This document shows, one piece after another, positions 19,541-28,733 of a stretch of 64,000 nucleotides of DNA. Position numbers and translations under genes: made by a program. Location of the stretch: positions 248,001 to 312,000 of the forward strand of contig NZ_FYEA01000003.1 in NCBI RefSeq assembly GCF_900187605.1. Reading direction: 5' to 3'. The notes below the pieces were generated by a model, which did not search any database, was not told the DNA's origin, and was given only the letters and a program-made list of their open reading frames with translations. Source of the DNA: Pseudomonas sp. Irchel 3H7. Its GTDB lineage: Bacteria; Pseudomonadota; Gammaproteobacteria; Pseudomonadales; Pseudomonadaceae. Position 1 is the stretch's first letter, and each line of letters starts with the position of its first letter.

Positions 19541-19610
19541 AGATCGCAGCCTGCGGCAGCTCCTACATTGGAATGCATTCCCCTGTAGGAGCTGCCGCAG
19601 GCTGCGATCT
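19541..19610. repeat. REP-like inverted repeat, GTAGGAGCTGCCG family
   Basis: Perfect 27-base arms (19541-19567 and 19584-19610) around a 16-base loop, ending the imelysin operon 12 bases after its last stop codon. The T run right after the second arm suggests it terminates transcription. Confidence 0.88.
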
Positions 19611-19708
19611 TTTTGCCCCCCCCTGTAAGAACTGCCAGTTGGAATCCCCCCTGTACTCGGAGTAATGTGCCCGCCTGTCTCACCTGATTTATCCAAGGAA
19701 CTGGAAAT

Positions 19709-20857
19709 ATGCTGCGTCGCCGCATGCTGATCATGTTGGGTGTTGTTTTGCTGATCGTCCTGGTGCTGGGCGGGTATAAAGCCTTTTCGATCTACACGAT
19801 GATCCAGGGCTTTTCCAAGCCGAAACCGCCGATCAGCGTCGCCGTGGCCAACGCCAGCGAGCAGCCGTGGCAGCTGCGCCTGCCGACCGTCGGCACGCTG
19901 AAGGCGCTGCAAGGTGTCGAGCTGAGTCTGGAAGTCGCCGGCACCGTCACCGAACTCAAGTTTGAATCCGGACAGAAGGTCAAGGCCGGACAGCCGTTGC
20001 TGCAACTCGACAGCGCCGTTGAAACCGCCCTGCTGGAAACCGCCAAGGCTGATCTCGGTCTGGCGCAACTGGACTTCGGCCGTGGCGCGCAACTGGTCGA
20101 CAGTCGCGCCATCTCCAAAGGCGAGTACGACCGCCTCTCTGCCGTTCTGCAAAAGAACAAGGCCACGGTCAATCAGCTCAACGCCTCGCTGGCAAAAAAA
20201 CGCATCCTCGCGCCGTTCAGCGGCACCATCGGCATCCGTCAGGTCGACGTCGGCGACTACCTCGCCAGCGGCACCAAAATTGCGACGTTGCAGGATTTGA
20301 GCAGCCTCTACGCCGACTTCTATCTGCCCGAGCAATCGGTGCCGAAACTGGCCATCGGTCAACCGGTGCAGATCTCGGTCTCTGCTTACCCGGGGCAAAA
20401 CTTCGCCGGCAAGATCAGCGCGATCAACCCGATCGTCGAAAGCACTACGCGCAACATTCTGATCCGCGCCACTTTGGCCAACCCCGACGGCAAACTACTG
20501 CCGGGGATGTTTACCAGCCTCGAAGTGCTGCTGCCCGATCCGCAAAAACATATCGTGGTGCCGGAAAGTGCGATCACTTACACCCTCTACGGCAACTCGA
20601 TCTACGTAGTCGGGCAGAAGAAAGCCGAGGACGGTAGTGTCGAAAAGGATGACAAGGGTCAACCGGTGCTGATCGCCGAACGCCGCTTCATCGAAACCGG
20701 TGAGCGCCGCGATGGCCTGGTGATGATCAACAAGGGCGTGCAGAGTGGCGAACAAGTGGTGACGGCTGGCCAGATCAAACTGGACAACGGTGCCCACATC
20801 GCCATCAGCGACGACAAGACCCTCGGCGAGCAGAACAGTCCGCCCCGCGCCGACTGA
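19709..20857 (+). CDS. RND efflux periplasmic adaptor subunit, MexV-like
   Basis: The 382-residue membrane-fusion protein has an N-terminal signal-anchor (IMLGVVLLIVLVLGGY), then lipoyl halves (GTLKALQGVELSLEVAGTV and later ILAPFSGTIG) flanking a short alpha-hairpin, then a beta-barrel domain. It links an inner-membrane RND pump to an outer-membrane channel. It lies 13 bases upstream of the pump gene. Position next to the imelysin cluster matches, from memory, mexV of P. aeruginosa. No outer-membrane channel gene is present, so a shared OprM-type channel is expected. Confidence 0.87.
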   Translation: MLRRRMLIMLGVVLLIVLVLGGYKAFSIYTMIQGFSKPKPPISVAVANASEQPWQLRLPTVGTLKALQGVELSLEVAGTVTELKFESGQKVKAGQPLLQLDSAVETALLETAKADLGLAQLDFGRGAQLVDSRAISKGEYDRLSAVLQKNKATVNQLNASLAKKRILAPFSGTIGIRQVDVGDYLASGTKIATLQDLSSLYADFYLPEQSVPKLAIGQPVQISVSAYPGQNFAGKISAINPIVESTTRNILIRATLANPDGKLLPGMFTSLEVLLPDPQKHIVVPESAITYTLYGNSIYVVGQKKAEDGSVEKDDKGQPVLIAERRFIETGERRDGLVMINKGVQSGEQVVTAGQIKLDNGAHIAISDDKTLGEQNSPPRAD

Positions 20858-20870
20858 TCAAGGAATTCCC

Positions 20871-23800
20871 ATGGCTTTTACCGATCCGTTCATCCGCCGC
20901 CCGGTGCTCGCCACTGTGGTCAGCCTGTTGATTGTGTTGCTCGGCTTTCAGGCCTGGAGCAAGCTGCCGCTGCGCCAATACCCGCAAATGGAAAACGCCC
21001 TGATCACGGTGACCACCGCTTACCCCGGGGCCAACGCCGAAACCATTCAGGGCTACATCACGCAGCCAATGCAGCAAAGTCTGGCCAGCGCCGAGGGCAT
21101 CGATTACATGACCTCGGTCAGTCGGCAGAACTTCTCGGTAATCTCGATCTACGCGCGCATCGGCTCCAACACCGACCGTTTGTTCACCGAACTGCTGGCC
21201 AAGGCCAACGAGGTGAAAAACAAGTTGCCGCAGGACGCCGAAGACCCGGTGCTGAGCAAGGAATCCGCCGACGCTTCGGCGCTGATGTACATCAGCTTCT
21301 TCAGCAAGGACTTGAGCAACCCGCAGATCACCGACTACCTGTCACGAGTGATCCAGCCAAAACTGGCAACCCTGCCGGGTATGGCCGAAGCGGAAATTCT
21401 CGGCAATCAGGTGTTCGCCATGCGCCTGTGGCTCGACCCGGTAAAACTCGCCGGTTTCGGCCTCAGCGCCAGCGATGTGACCAACGCCGTGCGCCAGTAC
21501 AACTTCCTCTCCGCTGCCGGCGAAGTGAAAGGCGAATACGTGGTCACCAGCATCAACGCCAATACCGAGCTGAAATCGGCCGAGGCTTTTGCGGCGATTC
21601 CGCTCAAGGTCAGTGGCGACAGCCGCGTGCTGCTCAGCGATGTCGCGCGGGTGGAAATGGGCGCGGAAAACTACGACTCGATCAGCTCGTTCGGCGGCAC
21701 GCCGTCGGTGTACATCGGCATCAAAGCCACACCGGGCGCCAACCCGCTGGACGTGATCAAGGAAGTGCGCAAGCTGATGCCGGAGCTGGAAGCGCAACTG
21801 CCGCCAAACCTGAAAAGCGAGATCGCTTACGACGCCACGCTGTTCATTCAGGCCTCGATCGATGAAGTAGTGAAAACCCTGTTCGAAGCGGTGCTGATCG
21901 TCATCGTTGTGGTGTTCCTGTTCCTCGGCGCATTGCGTTCGGTAGTGATCCCGGTGGTGACCATTCCGCTGTCGATGATCGGCGTGATGTTCTTCATGCA
22001 GATGATGGGCTACTCGATGAACCTGCTGACGCTGCTGGCGATGGTGCTGGCCATCGGTCTGGTGGTCGACGATGCGATTGTCGTGGTGGAGAACATCCAC
22101 CGGCACATCGAGGAAGGCAAGACGCCGTTTGATGCGGCGCTGGAAGGCGCGCGGGAAATTGCCATGCCGGTGGTGTCGATGACCATCACCCTGGCGGCGG
22201 TGTATGCGCCGATCGGTTTTCTCACCGGGCTGACCGGGGCGCTGTTCAAGGAGTTTGCGCTGACCTTGGCCGGTGCGGTGGTGATTTCCGGGATCGTCGC
22301 CCTGACTCTGTCACCGATGATGTGCGCTTTTTTGCTGCGCCACGAGGAAAACCCCAGTGGTCTGGCGCATCGCCTCGACCGTATCTTCGACGGCCTCAAG
22401 CGCCGCTATCAGAGCATGTTGCACGGCACGCTGAACACGCGCCCTGTGGTGTTGGTATTCGCGGTGATCGTGTTGTGCCTGATCCCGGTGTTCCTCAAGT
22501 TCACCAAATCGGAACTGGCCCCGGACGAAGATCAGGGCATCATTTTCATGATGGCCACTGCGCCACAGCCGACCAACCTTGATTACCTGAGCACCTACAC
22601 TGACGAATTCATCAAAATCTTCAAGGAATTCCCCGAGTACTACTCCTCGTTCCAGATCAACGGCTACAACGGTGTGCAGGCCGGCATCGGCGGTTTCCTG
22701 CTTAAGCCGTGGAACGAGCGCAGCCGCACGCAAATGCAGATCCTCCCGGAGGTGCAGGGCAAACTCGAAGGCATCCCGGGCTTGCAGATCTTCGGTTTCA
22801 ACCTGCCCTCCCTGCCCGGCACCGGCGAAGGCTTGCCGTTCGAGTTTGTAGTCAACACCGCCAACGACTACGAACTACTGTTGCAAGTCGCCGACCGGAT
22901 CAAGAAACGCGCCATGGAATCGGGCAAGTTCGCCTTCGTCGACGTCGATCTGGCGTTCGACAAACCTGAAGTGGTTGTCGATATCGACCGCGCCAAAGCG
23001 GCGCAGATGGGCGTGTCGATGCAGGACCTCGGTGGCACCCTCGCCACCCTGTTGGGCGAGGCAGAAATCAACCGTTTCACCATTGATGGGCGCAGCTACA
23101 AGGTGATTGCTCAGGTTGAACGGCCGTACCGCGATAACCCGGACTGGCTGAACAACTACTACGTGAAAAACACCCAGGGCGAGTTGCTGCCACTGTCGAC
23201 GCTGATCAAGGTCAGCGACCGCGCCCGACCGCGCCAGCTCAACCAGTTCCAGCAGCTCAACGCGGCGAAGATTTCCGGTTTCCCGCTGGTGAGCATGGGC
23301 GAAGCCATCGACACGGTCTTGCAGATCGCTCGCGAAGAAGCGCCGGCCGGGTTCGCTTTCGACTATGGCGGCGCGTCACGTCAGTTCGTCCAGGAAGGCA
23401 GCGCGTTGTGGGTAACGTTTGCCTTGGCCCTGGCGATTATCTTTCTGGTGCTGGCGGCGCAATTCGAAAGCTTCCGCGATCCGCTGGTGATTCTCGTGAC
23501 GGTGCCGTTGTCGATCTGCGGGGCGTTGATTCCGCTGTTCCTCGGCTGGTCGAGCATGAACATCTATACCCAGGTCGGGCTGGTGACGCTGATCGGGCTG
23601 ATCAGCAAGCATGGCATCCTGATCGTCGAGTTCGCCAACCAGTTGCGCAAGGACAAGGGCCTGACGGCGCGCGAAGCCGTTGAGGAAGCGGCGGCGATTC
23701 GCTTGCGGCCGGTGTTGATGACCACGGCGGCGATGGTGTTTGGCATGGTGCCGCTGATTCTGGCCACGGGCGCCGGTGCGGTGAGCCGTTTTGATATCGG

Positions 23801-23897
23801 CATGGTGATTGCCACGGGAATGTCGATTGGTACGTTGTTTACGCTGTTTGTCCTGCCGTGCGTTTACACCTTGCTGGCGAAACCCGATAAGCCTTGA
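20871..23897 (+). CDS. RND multidrug efflux permease, MexW-like
   Basis: The 1008-residue protein has the full RND length and duplicated 12-helix layout with two large periplasmic loops. It starts MAFTDPFIRRPVLATVVSLL, typical of hydrophobe/amphiphile exporters. The proton-relay aspartates are in GLVVDDAIVVVENI (helix 4). The ATG at 20871 has an AAGGA ribosome-binding site, so the upstream part of the open frame is rejected. It forms an operon with the adaptor gene. A REP-like repeat and an intrinsic terminator close the operon. Substrates are unknown; P. aeruginosa MexVW exports several antibiotics. Confidence 0.92.
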   Translation: MAFTDPFIRRPVLATVVSLLIVLLGFQAWSKLPLRQYPQMENALITVTTAYPGANAETIQGYITQPMQQSLASAEGIDYMTSVSRQNFSVISIYARIGSNTDRLFTELLAKANEVKNKLPQDAEDPVLSKESADASALMYISFFSKDLSNPQITDYLSRVIQPKLATLPGMAEAEILGNQVFAMRLWLDPVKLAGFGLSASDVTNAVRQYNFLSAAGEVKGEYVVTSINANTELKSAEAFAAIPLKVSGDSRVLLSDVARVEMGAENYDSISSFGGTPSVYIGIKATPGANPLDVIKEVRKLMPELEAQLPPNLKSEIAYDATLFIQASIDEVVKTLFEAVLIVIVVVFLFLGALRSVVIPVVTIPLSMIGVMFFMQMMGYSMNLLTLLAMVLAIGLVVDDAIVVVENIHRHIEEGKTPFDAALEGAREIAMPVVSMTITLAAVYAPIGFLTGLTGALFKEFALTLAGAVVISGIVALTLSPMMCAFLLRHEENPSGLAHRLDRIFDGLKRRYQSMLHGTLNTRPVVLVFAVIVLCLIPVFLKFTKSELAPDEDQGIIFMMATAPQPTNLDYLSTYTDEFIKIFKEFPEYYSSFQINGYNGVQAGIGGFLLKPWNERSRTQMQILPEVQGKLEGIPGLQIFGFNLPSLPGTGEGLPFEFVVNTANDYELLLQVADRIKKRAMESGKFAFVDVDLAFDKPEVVVDIDRAKAAQMGVSMQDLGGTLATLLGEAEINRFTIDGRSYKVIAQVERPYRDNPDWLNNYYVKNTQGELLPLSTLIKVSDRARPRQLNQFQQLNAAKISGFPLVSMGEAIDTVLQIAREEAPAGFAFDYGGASRQFVQEGSALWVTFALALAIIFLVLAAQFESFRDPLVILVTVPLSICGALIPLFLGWSSMNIYTQVGLVTLIGLISKHGILIVEFANQLRKDKGLTAREAVEEAAAIRLRPVLMTTAAMVFGMVPLILATGAGAVSRFDIGMVIATGMSIGTLFTLFVLPCVYTLLAKPDKP

Positions 23898-23900
23898 AAG

Positions 23901-23970
23901 CAAAAGATCGCAGCCTTCGGCAGCTCCTACACCGATCCATGTAGGAGCTGCCGAAGGCTGCGATCTTTTG
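23901..23970. repeat. REP-like inverted repeat, GTAGGAGCTGCCG family
   Basis: Near-perfect arms starting caaaagatcgcagccttcgg and ending with the reverse complement, four bases after the permease stop codon. Confidence 0.88.
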
Positions 23971-23988
23971 ATCTTGCCTGCATAAAAA

Positions 23989-24015
23989 AAGGCCTCGCAA
24001 CTGCGAGGCCTTTTA
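23989..24015 (+). terminator. intrinsic terminator of the RND operon
   Basis: Hairpin aaggcctcgc-aact-gcgaggcctt followed by T residues; it may serve both strands, since the small gene at 24033 reads toward it. Confidence 0.88.
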
Positions 24016-24032
24016 TGTGGGCTTCAATCGGT

Positions 24033-24260
24033 TCAACTTTGCGGCCTCATCCCTTGAGAAAGTCCGAACATGAACAACAACAGATCATGATCGGGTTTGG
24101 TCGCCACGGAGGCTTTTGCCACCCGTGGGACTGCGCAGTGGGCGTCGTCTACGGACGCGCCAACCACCTGCATGCGGGGCTGCTCCCAGGCAGCCACCGC
24201 CAATGACGCAACTGCCAAGGCTCCAACCAAAAACAAACCTCGTGCAATTTCTAGTTTCAT
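24033..24260 (-). CDS. small secreted protein, 75 residues, unknown
   Basis: The product has a signal peptide (residues 1-23, ending SLAVAA) and a mature part of about 50 residues with no recognised domain. The start has an AAAGG ribosome-binding site and follows the InaA-like gene directly, on the same strand. It is thus the last gene of the methyltransferase-InaA unit and may share ColR control. Mature sequence includes one cysteine and an Asp/His-containing stretch (ATKPDHDLLLFMFGL). Confidence 0.65.
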   Translation of the reverse strand: MKLEIARGLFLVGALAVASLAVAAWEQPRMQVVGASVDDAHCAVPRVAKASVATKPDHDLLLFMFGLSQGMRPQS

Positions 24261-24262
24261 CG

Positions 24263-24979
24263 CTATAAACCTTTGATAGCGCTGCCAAACGCCGTCTCAT
24301 AAAAGTAGACGAGTTTTTTCCAGTCCGCGTCGCGGAACGACGAATGGCGGCGCAATTGCTTCATGTCATGGGAGGCGGCGCGATAGGCGGTCAGACGCTG
24401 GCGGCACTTCTCCAGATCGATCAAGGCGACCTCAACCTTGGCCGACTCGCCTTCGCCCGTCACACGCACAAACACGTGTTTGATGTAGATGCAGCTGTGC
24501 TGCCAACGGCCCTTGTGCATACGCGCCAGATTCTCGGCGAGGTCCTTGAGCACACGCTCGTAAACCACATCGCCACACTGATCGCGACCGCCGGCAGCCG
24601 CCAGCCAGTGTTCCAGTTCCTGGAAACCGTCCAGGGACTTGGTGACCAAAAGTGCACGCCATTTGTGTTGCGGATCAGGCTGGGCACCGCAAAAGACGAT
24701 CTGGGGCACGCGCACACCGAGCTTGCTCACGCCAGTCAGCGCGTCAAGTTCACGCAGAACAGTAGGACGGCCGAAAGGGTGCAGCCAGCTGCGGTAGATA
24801 TGACCGGTCTGGCGCTTGGCATACAGCAGTTGACCATCGCGCCCCACGACCCTTTGCACGCCACTTTCCCCGCCACGTCGAACATTGGGCTCTTCCACCC
24901 ACTCGCCGCGCTGGTTCCAGTAAAAGTCAAAGCGATCTTGCGGAGCGACATCCGTTTCTGCTGCAAATTGCACTGCCAT
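24263..24979 (-). CDS. inaA: InaA-like lipopolysaccharide kinase-family protein
   Basis: The 238-residue protein matches the LPS core kinase/InaA family. It has the conserved YAKRQTGHIYRS segment near residue 54, the catalytic-loop-like HKGRWQHSCIYIKHVFV (about 152-170) and the downstream acidic VALIDLEKCRQ. These kinases phosphorylate heptose or related sugars of the LPS inner core. The ATG at 24979 with an AGAGGT site lies four bases after the methyltransferase stop codon; the longer frame overlaps that gene. In P. fluorescens WCS365 an equivalent pair (orf222 and wapQ) lies downstream of colRS and is ColR-controlled, from memory of published work. Confidence 0.82.
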   Translation of the reverse strand: MAVQFAAETDVAPQDRFDFYWNQRGEWVEEPNVRRGGESGVQRVVGRDGQLLYAKRQTGHIYRSWLHPFGRPTVLRELDALTGVSKLGVRVPQIVFCGAQPDPQHKWRALLVTKSLDGFQELEHWLAAAGGRDQCGDVVYERVLKDLAENLARMHKGRWQHSCIYIKHVFVRVTGEGESAKVEVALIDLEKCRQRLTAYRAASHDMKQLRRHSSFRDADWKKLVYFYETAFGSAIKGL

Positions 24980-24983
24980 CCTG

Positions 24984-25652
24984 TTACCTCTTGCGTAATA
25001 CGTAAACCCGCCACATGGCGTAGAGCGGAATAAAGTCCAGTTGTTCCTGAATCCGAAAACCTGCCTCCTCGAATTCCTTTTCCACCGTAGCGGCCGGTAA
25101 CACAAAGCGATTCTGATACTCGCGTTTGTCACGGTTGCGCTCGGCTCGCTGGCGTTTCCAGGCTTTGAAGTTGCCATCAACCCACAGCGAAACGATCACA
25201 CTGTCGCGGGTGACGCGCTCGAATTCGCGCAGAATCGCCCGGCGATGCTCGGCTTCACCGATGTGGTGGAGCAGACGCATGCAGAAAATGCTGTCGACGG
25301 CGTTGTCAGGCAAGGCAATGTCGAAGGCAGATGTGTGCAAGGGTTGTACCCGTTTCACCACATCGGCCGGTTGCGACTGCATGGCCGTCTTGATCATCGA
25401 CTCGGAATTGTCCGCACCGATAATCACCCGGTTGGCCTTTTCGCCCAACAAGGGCCAGAAACGCCCGGCACCGCAAGGCAGATCCAGCACCAGCCCTGGC
25501 TCGCCAACCAGCGCCAGCGCATTGCGGGCCATCTGTTCGTCACGCCAATGGGAGAGACGCCGTCCAAGACTTTCTTTGTGCTTGCGCAGATATTTCTGCG
25601 CGTGTTGATCGTCGTACTTCTCGGAAAAATCGAGTTTGATCGGACCGGACAT
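24984..25652 (-). CDS. class I SAM-dependent methyltransferase (orf222-like), ColR-linked
   Basis: The 222-residue enzyme carries SAM-binding motif I (VLDLPCGAGRF, about 55-65), the acidic end of motif II (IIGADNSESM), and motif IV-like DSIFCMRLLHHI. The target is unknown; linkage to an LPS-kinase-like gene suggests LPS core or another envelope component. The ATG at 25652 is preferred over a GTG one codon upstream because of its spacing from GGAG. The length equals that of the orf222 product described downstream of colRS in P. fluorescens. A ColR-type box lies about 70 bases upstream (25722-25737). Confidence 0.83.
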   Translation of the reverse strand: MSGPIKLDFSEKYDDQHAQKYLRKHKESLGRRLSHWRDEQMARNALALVGEPGLVLDLPCGAGRFWPLLGEKANRVIIGADNSESMIKTAMQSQPADVVKRVQPLHTSAFDIALPDNAVDSIFCMRLLHHIGEAEHRRAILREFERVTRDSVIVSLWVDGNFKAWKRQRAERNRDKREYQNRFVLPAATVEKEFEEAGFRIQEQLDFIPLYAMWRVYVLRKR

Positions 25653-25721
25653 CACCTGGACTCCTGAATTGCTGATGTCACCACCTTAAGGAGCGGCGTG
25701 TCAGCGTCAGGTCATCCATTT

Positions 25722-25737
25722 GTGAAAAAAATGTCCG
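25722..25737 (-). promoter_or_regulatory. probable ColR-binding box upstream of the methyltransferase operon
   Basis: Read on the minus strand the site is cggacatttttttcac. It fits the published ColR consensus as I remember it (YYNASNNYTTTTTCAC) with one mismatch at position 2. It stands about 70 bases before the methyltransferase start. Confidence 0.55.
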
Positions 25738-25813
25738 GTAAACAGACAAATTATTACAGCGTTATACAGGATTTAGACAGGAAGGAGGGAGTAGCATTGA
25801 GCCACTCCGTGCG

Positions 25814-27088
25814 TCAGATTTTGCCCAGATCTACCTCGAAGCGGCAGCCATTGGGCTCCATCGTGCTCAAGCTGACGGTCCAGCCCTGGTTCTCGCAGAT
25901 CCGCTGCACCAGCGACAATCCCAGCCCCAGGCCTTCGCCACGCTTTTCGCTGCCACGTACGAAAGGCTCGAACATGGCTTCGCGCTTTTCTTCCGGAATG
26001 CCGACACCGGAGTCTTCCACCGCGAAGCCGTTGGCAGTGAGTGTCAGGCGAATGAAGCCGCTTTCGGTGTAATGCAGCGCGTTGCGCAACAGGTTGCCCA
26101 TCACGGCATTCAACAGGGTCGCGTTGTAGCGAATGTCTGATGGACTGCCAGGTTCGAAGATCAGTTTCAGGCCCTTGCTCTCGATCGGCCCGCGCCACAG
26201 ACACAACAGGCCTTCGGCCACTTGCGAGAGGTTTTGCTGAAGTGCCATGCCGGCATCTTCATGCTGGGCGCGCGCCAGCATCAGGAAGGTTTGCACCAAT
26301 TCGCGCATTTCTTCACTGGCGCGGGCAATTCGCTCGACCTGTGAACGACCACGCTGGTCGATCCCCGGGTTTTCCAGCAGCAGTTCGCAGGAACTGGCCA
26401 ATACCATAAGCGGCGTGCGCAATTCATGGCTGACGTCGCTGGTGAACAAACGTTCGCGTGTCAGCGCCTGACGCAAACGCCCCAATGTGGCATCGAAGGC
26501 CACCGCCAGCTCGCCGACTTCGTCTGCCGCGTAATCCGGCGCCAACGGCGGCGCCAACCCGAGTAACTGGTCACGGTGACGCACCTGCCGGGCCAGTCGG
26601 ACCACCGGCGCCATCACCTTGCGCGCCAGCACCCAGCCGAGGAACACCGCCAGTGCCAGGCTGAGCACAAAACCCACCAGGACCACGGCAAACAGCACGC
26701 GCTCGCGCTCTTCAAAATCGCTTTGATCTTGCAGCAAGACGTAACGGCGACCGTCGACGATCTCGACCATCGCGTGATACGACAGCTGCTCGCGGAAGAC
26801 TTCATGGAAACCCGAATCGAGGTGGCGCAGGTCCTTGGGCAGCTCGAAATCGCCCGGTCCGCCACTGAAATAGAACAACTGGTCGGGTTCCGGGCGATGG
26901 CTCCAGTCCGAAACATTGTCCATCAGCAGCAGACGCTGCAAGTCGCCGCCCAGCCCCGCCGAAATGAGTTTTTCTTCCACCAGGTGCACGGTCGCGACAA
27001 TGCCCATTGCGAAGGCGCCGGCCACCAGTGCACTCATCAAGGCAAAAGCAATGATGATCCGCTGGGAAAGACTTTGCCTGAACTCCAT
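25814..27088 (-). CDS. colS: sensor histidine kinase ColS
   Basis: The 424-residue inner-membrane kinase has two transmembrane helices (about 10-33 and 131-155), a roughly 95-residue periplasmic sensor, a HAMP region, a phosphoacceptor domain (SHELRTPL, His221) and an ATPase domain (NLLRNALHYT, GLGLGLSLV). The residues described for metal sensing in P. putida ColS are all present at the same numbers: His35, Glu38, His95, Glu96, Glu126 and Glu129. ColS responds to excess iron, zinc and related metals and phosphorylates ColR to protect the envelope. The gene overlaps colR by one base (TAATG). Confidence 0.93.
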   Translation of the reverse strand: MEFRQSLSQRIIIAFALMSALVAGAFAMGIVATVHLVEEKLISAGLGGDLQRLLLMDNVSDWSHRPEPDQLFYFSGGPGDFELPKDLRHLDSGFHEVFREQLSYHAMVEIVDGRRYVLLQDQSDFEERERVLFAVVLVGFVLSLALAVFLGWVLARKVMAPVVRLARQVRHRDQLLGLAPPLAPDYAADEVGELAVAFDATLGRLRQALTRERLFTSDVSHELRTPLMVLASSCELLLENPGIDQRGRSQVERIARASEEMRELVQTFLMLARAQHEDAGMALQQNLSQVAEGLLCLWRGPIESKGLKLIFEPGSPSDIRYNATLLNAVMGNLLRNALHYTESGFIRLTLTANGFAVEDSGVGIPEEKREAMFEPFVRGSEKRGEGLGLGLSLVQRICENQGWTVSLSTMEPNGCRFEVDLGKI

Positions 27089-27759
27089 TACACGTCGGCC
27101 AGCCGGTAACCCACGCCGTGCACAGTGTGCAGCAGTGGTTTGGCAAAAGGTTTATCGATCACCTGACGCAGTTGGTGAACGTGACTGCGCAGGCTGTCGC
27201 TGTCCGGGCAATCGTCGCCCCACAGCGCTTCTTCGAGAATTTCCCGACGCAGGACGTGCGGGCTCTTCTGCATCAACACCGCGAGCAATTTGAGGCCGAC
27301 CGGGTTGAGCTTCAGCAGTTTGCCGTCGCGGGTCACTTCCAGCGTGTCGAGGTCGTAGCTCAGATCGGCGACCTGCAGCGCACGGCGACCACCACCTTGC
27401 GCACGGCGCATCACCGCTTCGACCCGCGCAGCCAGCTCGGACAAGGCAAATGGCTTGATCAGGTAATCGTCGGCCCCGGCCTTGAAACCCTGCAAGCGGT
27501 CGTCGAGTTGATCGCGGGCGGTGAGCATGATCACCGGTGTGTCCCGACGGGCGTCCTCACGCAGGCGTTTGCACAGAGTGTAACCATCGATGCCGGGCAA
27601 CATGATGTCGAGCACGATCAGGTCGTAATGCTCGGTGGCGGCCAGATGCAGGCCCGACAGACCGTCCTGGGCGCAATCGACGGTATAGCCCTTGAGGCCC
27701 AGATAATCGGCCAGATTGGCCAGGATGTCGCGGTTGTCTTCGACCAATAGAATTCGCAT
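27088..27759 (-). CDS. colR: response regulator ColR
   Basis: The 223-residue OmpR-type regulator has a receiver domain with Asp51 as the phosphate acceptor (VLDIMLPG) and a winged-helix domain ending HTVHGVGYRLADV. The ATG at 27759 has a strong GGAGG site; a GTG two codons upstream is an alternative. The overlap with colS shows they are made together. ColR controls envelope genes, including its neighbours in Pseudomonas, and ColR-type boxes flank this locus at 25722 and 27877. Confidence 0.93.
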   Translation of the reverse strand: MRILLVEDNRDILANLADYLGLKGYTVDCAQDGLSGLHLAATEHYDLIVLDIMLPGIDGYTLCKRLREDARRDTPVIMLTARDQLDDRLQGFKAGADDYLIKPFALSELAARVEAVMRRAQGGGRRALQVADLSYDLDTLEVTRDGKLLKLNPVGLKLLAVLMQKSPHVLRREILEEALWGDDCPDSDSLRSHVHQLRQVIDKPFAKPLLHTVHGVGYRLADV

Positions 27760-27876
27760 GGGCACCTCCTCCGTACGGGGTAACGGCCGTCTTGGCCCGC
27801 GCAGCTTACGGCCAAGTGTGGCTCACGGCTAGGCGTGCGTTGGGTTGTTGCGCGAGAAAAACGTTCATTGTTCCAG

Positions 27877-27892
27877 CCAACGTTTTTTTCAC
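27877..27892 (+). promoter_or_regulatory. probable ColR-binding box upstream of the PAP2 gene
   Basis: The site ccaacgtttttttcac matches the ColR consensus as remembered (YYNASNNYTTTTTCAC) at every defined position. It lies about 88 bases before the PAP2 start, in the region divergent from colR. Confidence 0.6.
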
Positions 27893-27979
27893 TTTCGATT
27901 AACAAATCAGCGACGCATAGACGCGCAGACTCCGCGCGGTTGCGCTCCTCAGATCCTACTTACACCCAAGGAATTGCCC

Positions 27980-28723
27980 ATGGTGTCGACTTCTGCCCGC
28001 CCCGTTTCCAGACCGCTGAACTTCTGGCTTTGCCTGGGAATACCCACCGTCGCGGCAATCATTCTGGTGTTGCTCGAACTGACCGATCTGGACATGGATC
28101 TGGCCAGACTGTTCTACGACCCGGTCGCAGGCGACTTTATCGGGCGCCACAGTTTTTTCCTTGAAGACATCCTCCATGATCGTGCCAAACAGGTGGTCAT
28201 TGCGTTCTCGGTGTTGGCCATCCTCGGCTTTATCGGCTCGTTTTTTCTCGCCAGGCTGAAACCGTTCAAGCGTGAACTGGGTTGCCTGGTACTTTCGCTG
28301 GGCCTGGCGACATCGTTCGTCACTCCGGTCAAAGCCGTGACTGCCGTGCAGTGCCCGTGGAGCCTGGAGCAATTCGGTGGCCATGAAACCTATAGCAAGT
28401 TGATGGAGCATCGCCCACAGACCGACAAGCCCGGGCGCTGCTGGCCCGGTGGTCATGCAGCAACGGGCTTCACCTTGTTTGCGCTGTTCTTTGTCCTGCG
28501 TGATCGCCGTCCGCGTCTGGCCAGACAGGCGTTTATCTTTGCCTTCGCATTGGGGTCGGTGTTTTCCATCAGCCGGATGATGCAGGGCGCGCACTTCTTT
28601 TCGCACAACGTGTGGACGGCGATTTTCTGCTGGCTGATTTGTCTGGGATCTTATTATTGGGTGCTGTATCGCCCGGCGGTGAAAGCCGAGGCCGTGGTCG
28701 AGGCGCAACCGGTCAGCGCCTGA
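27980..28723 (+). CDS. PAP2-family membrane lipid phosphatase
   Basis: The 247-residue protein has about six membrane helices and the PAP2 active-site motifs: CWPGGHAATGF (PSGH-type) and SRMMQGAHFFSHNVW (SRxxxxxHxxxD-type, with Asn instead of Asp). Such enzymes remove phosphate from undecaprenyl pyrophosphate, phosphatidyl lipids or lipid A. The start at 27980 follows an AAGGA site. It is divergent from colR and has a full ColR-type box upstream, so it is probably a ColR target in envelope maintenance. The exact substrate is not predictable. Confidence 0.85.
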   Translation: MVSTSARPVSRPLNFWLCLGIPTVAAIILVLLELTDLDMDLARLFYDPVAGDFIGRHSFFLEDILHDRAKQVVIAFSVLAILGFIGSFFLARLKPFKRELGCLVLSLGLATSFVTPVKAVTAVQCPWSLEQFGGHETYSKLMEHRPQTDKPGRCWPGGHAATGFTLFALFFVLRDRRPRLARQAFIFAFALGSVFSISRMMQGAHFFSHNVWTAIFCWLICLGSYYWVLYRPAVKAEAVVEAQPVSA

Positions 28724-28733
28724 TCTGACGCCA

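Noticed and set aside
18452..20398. A 648-codon minus-strand frame across the DUF1513 gene and the RND adaptor.
   Set aside because: It spans two genuine genes and a REP repeat; composition is Gln/Arg-rich shadow sequence.
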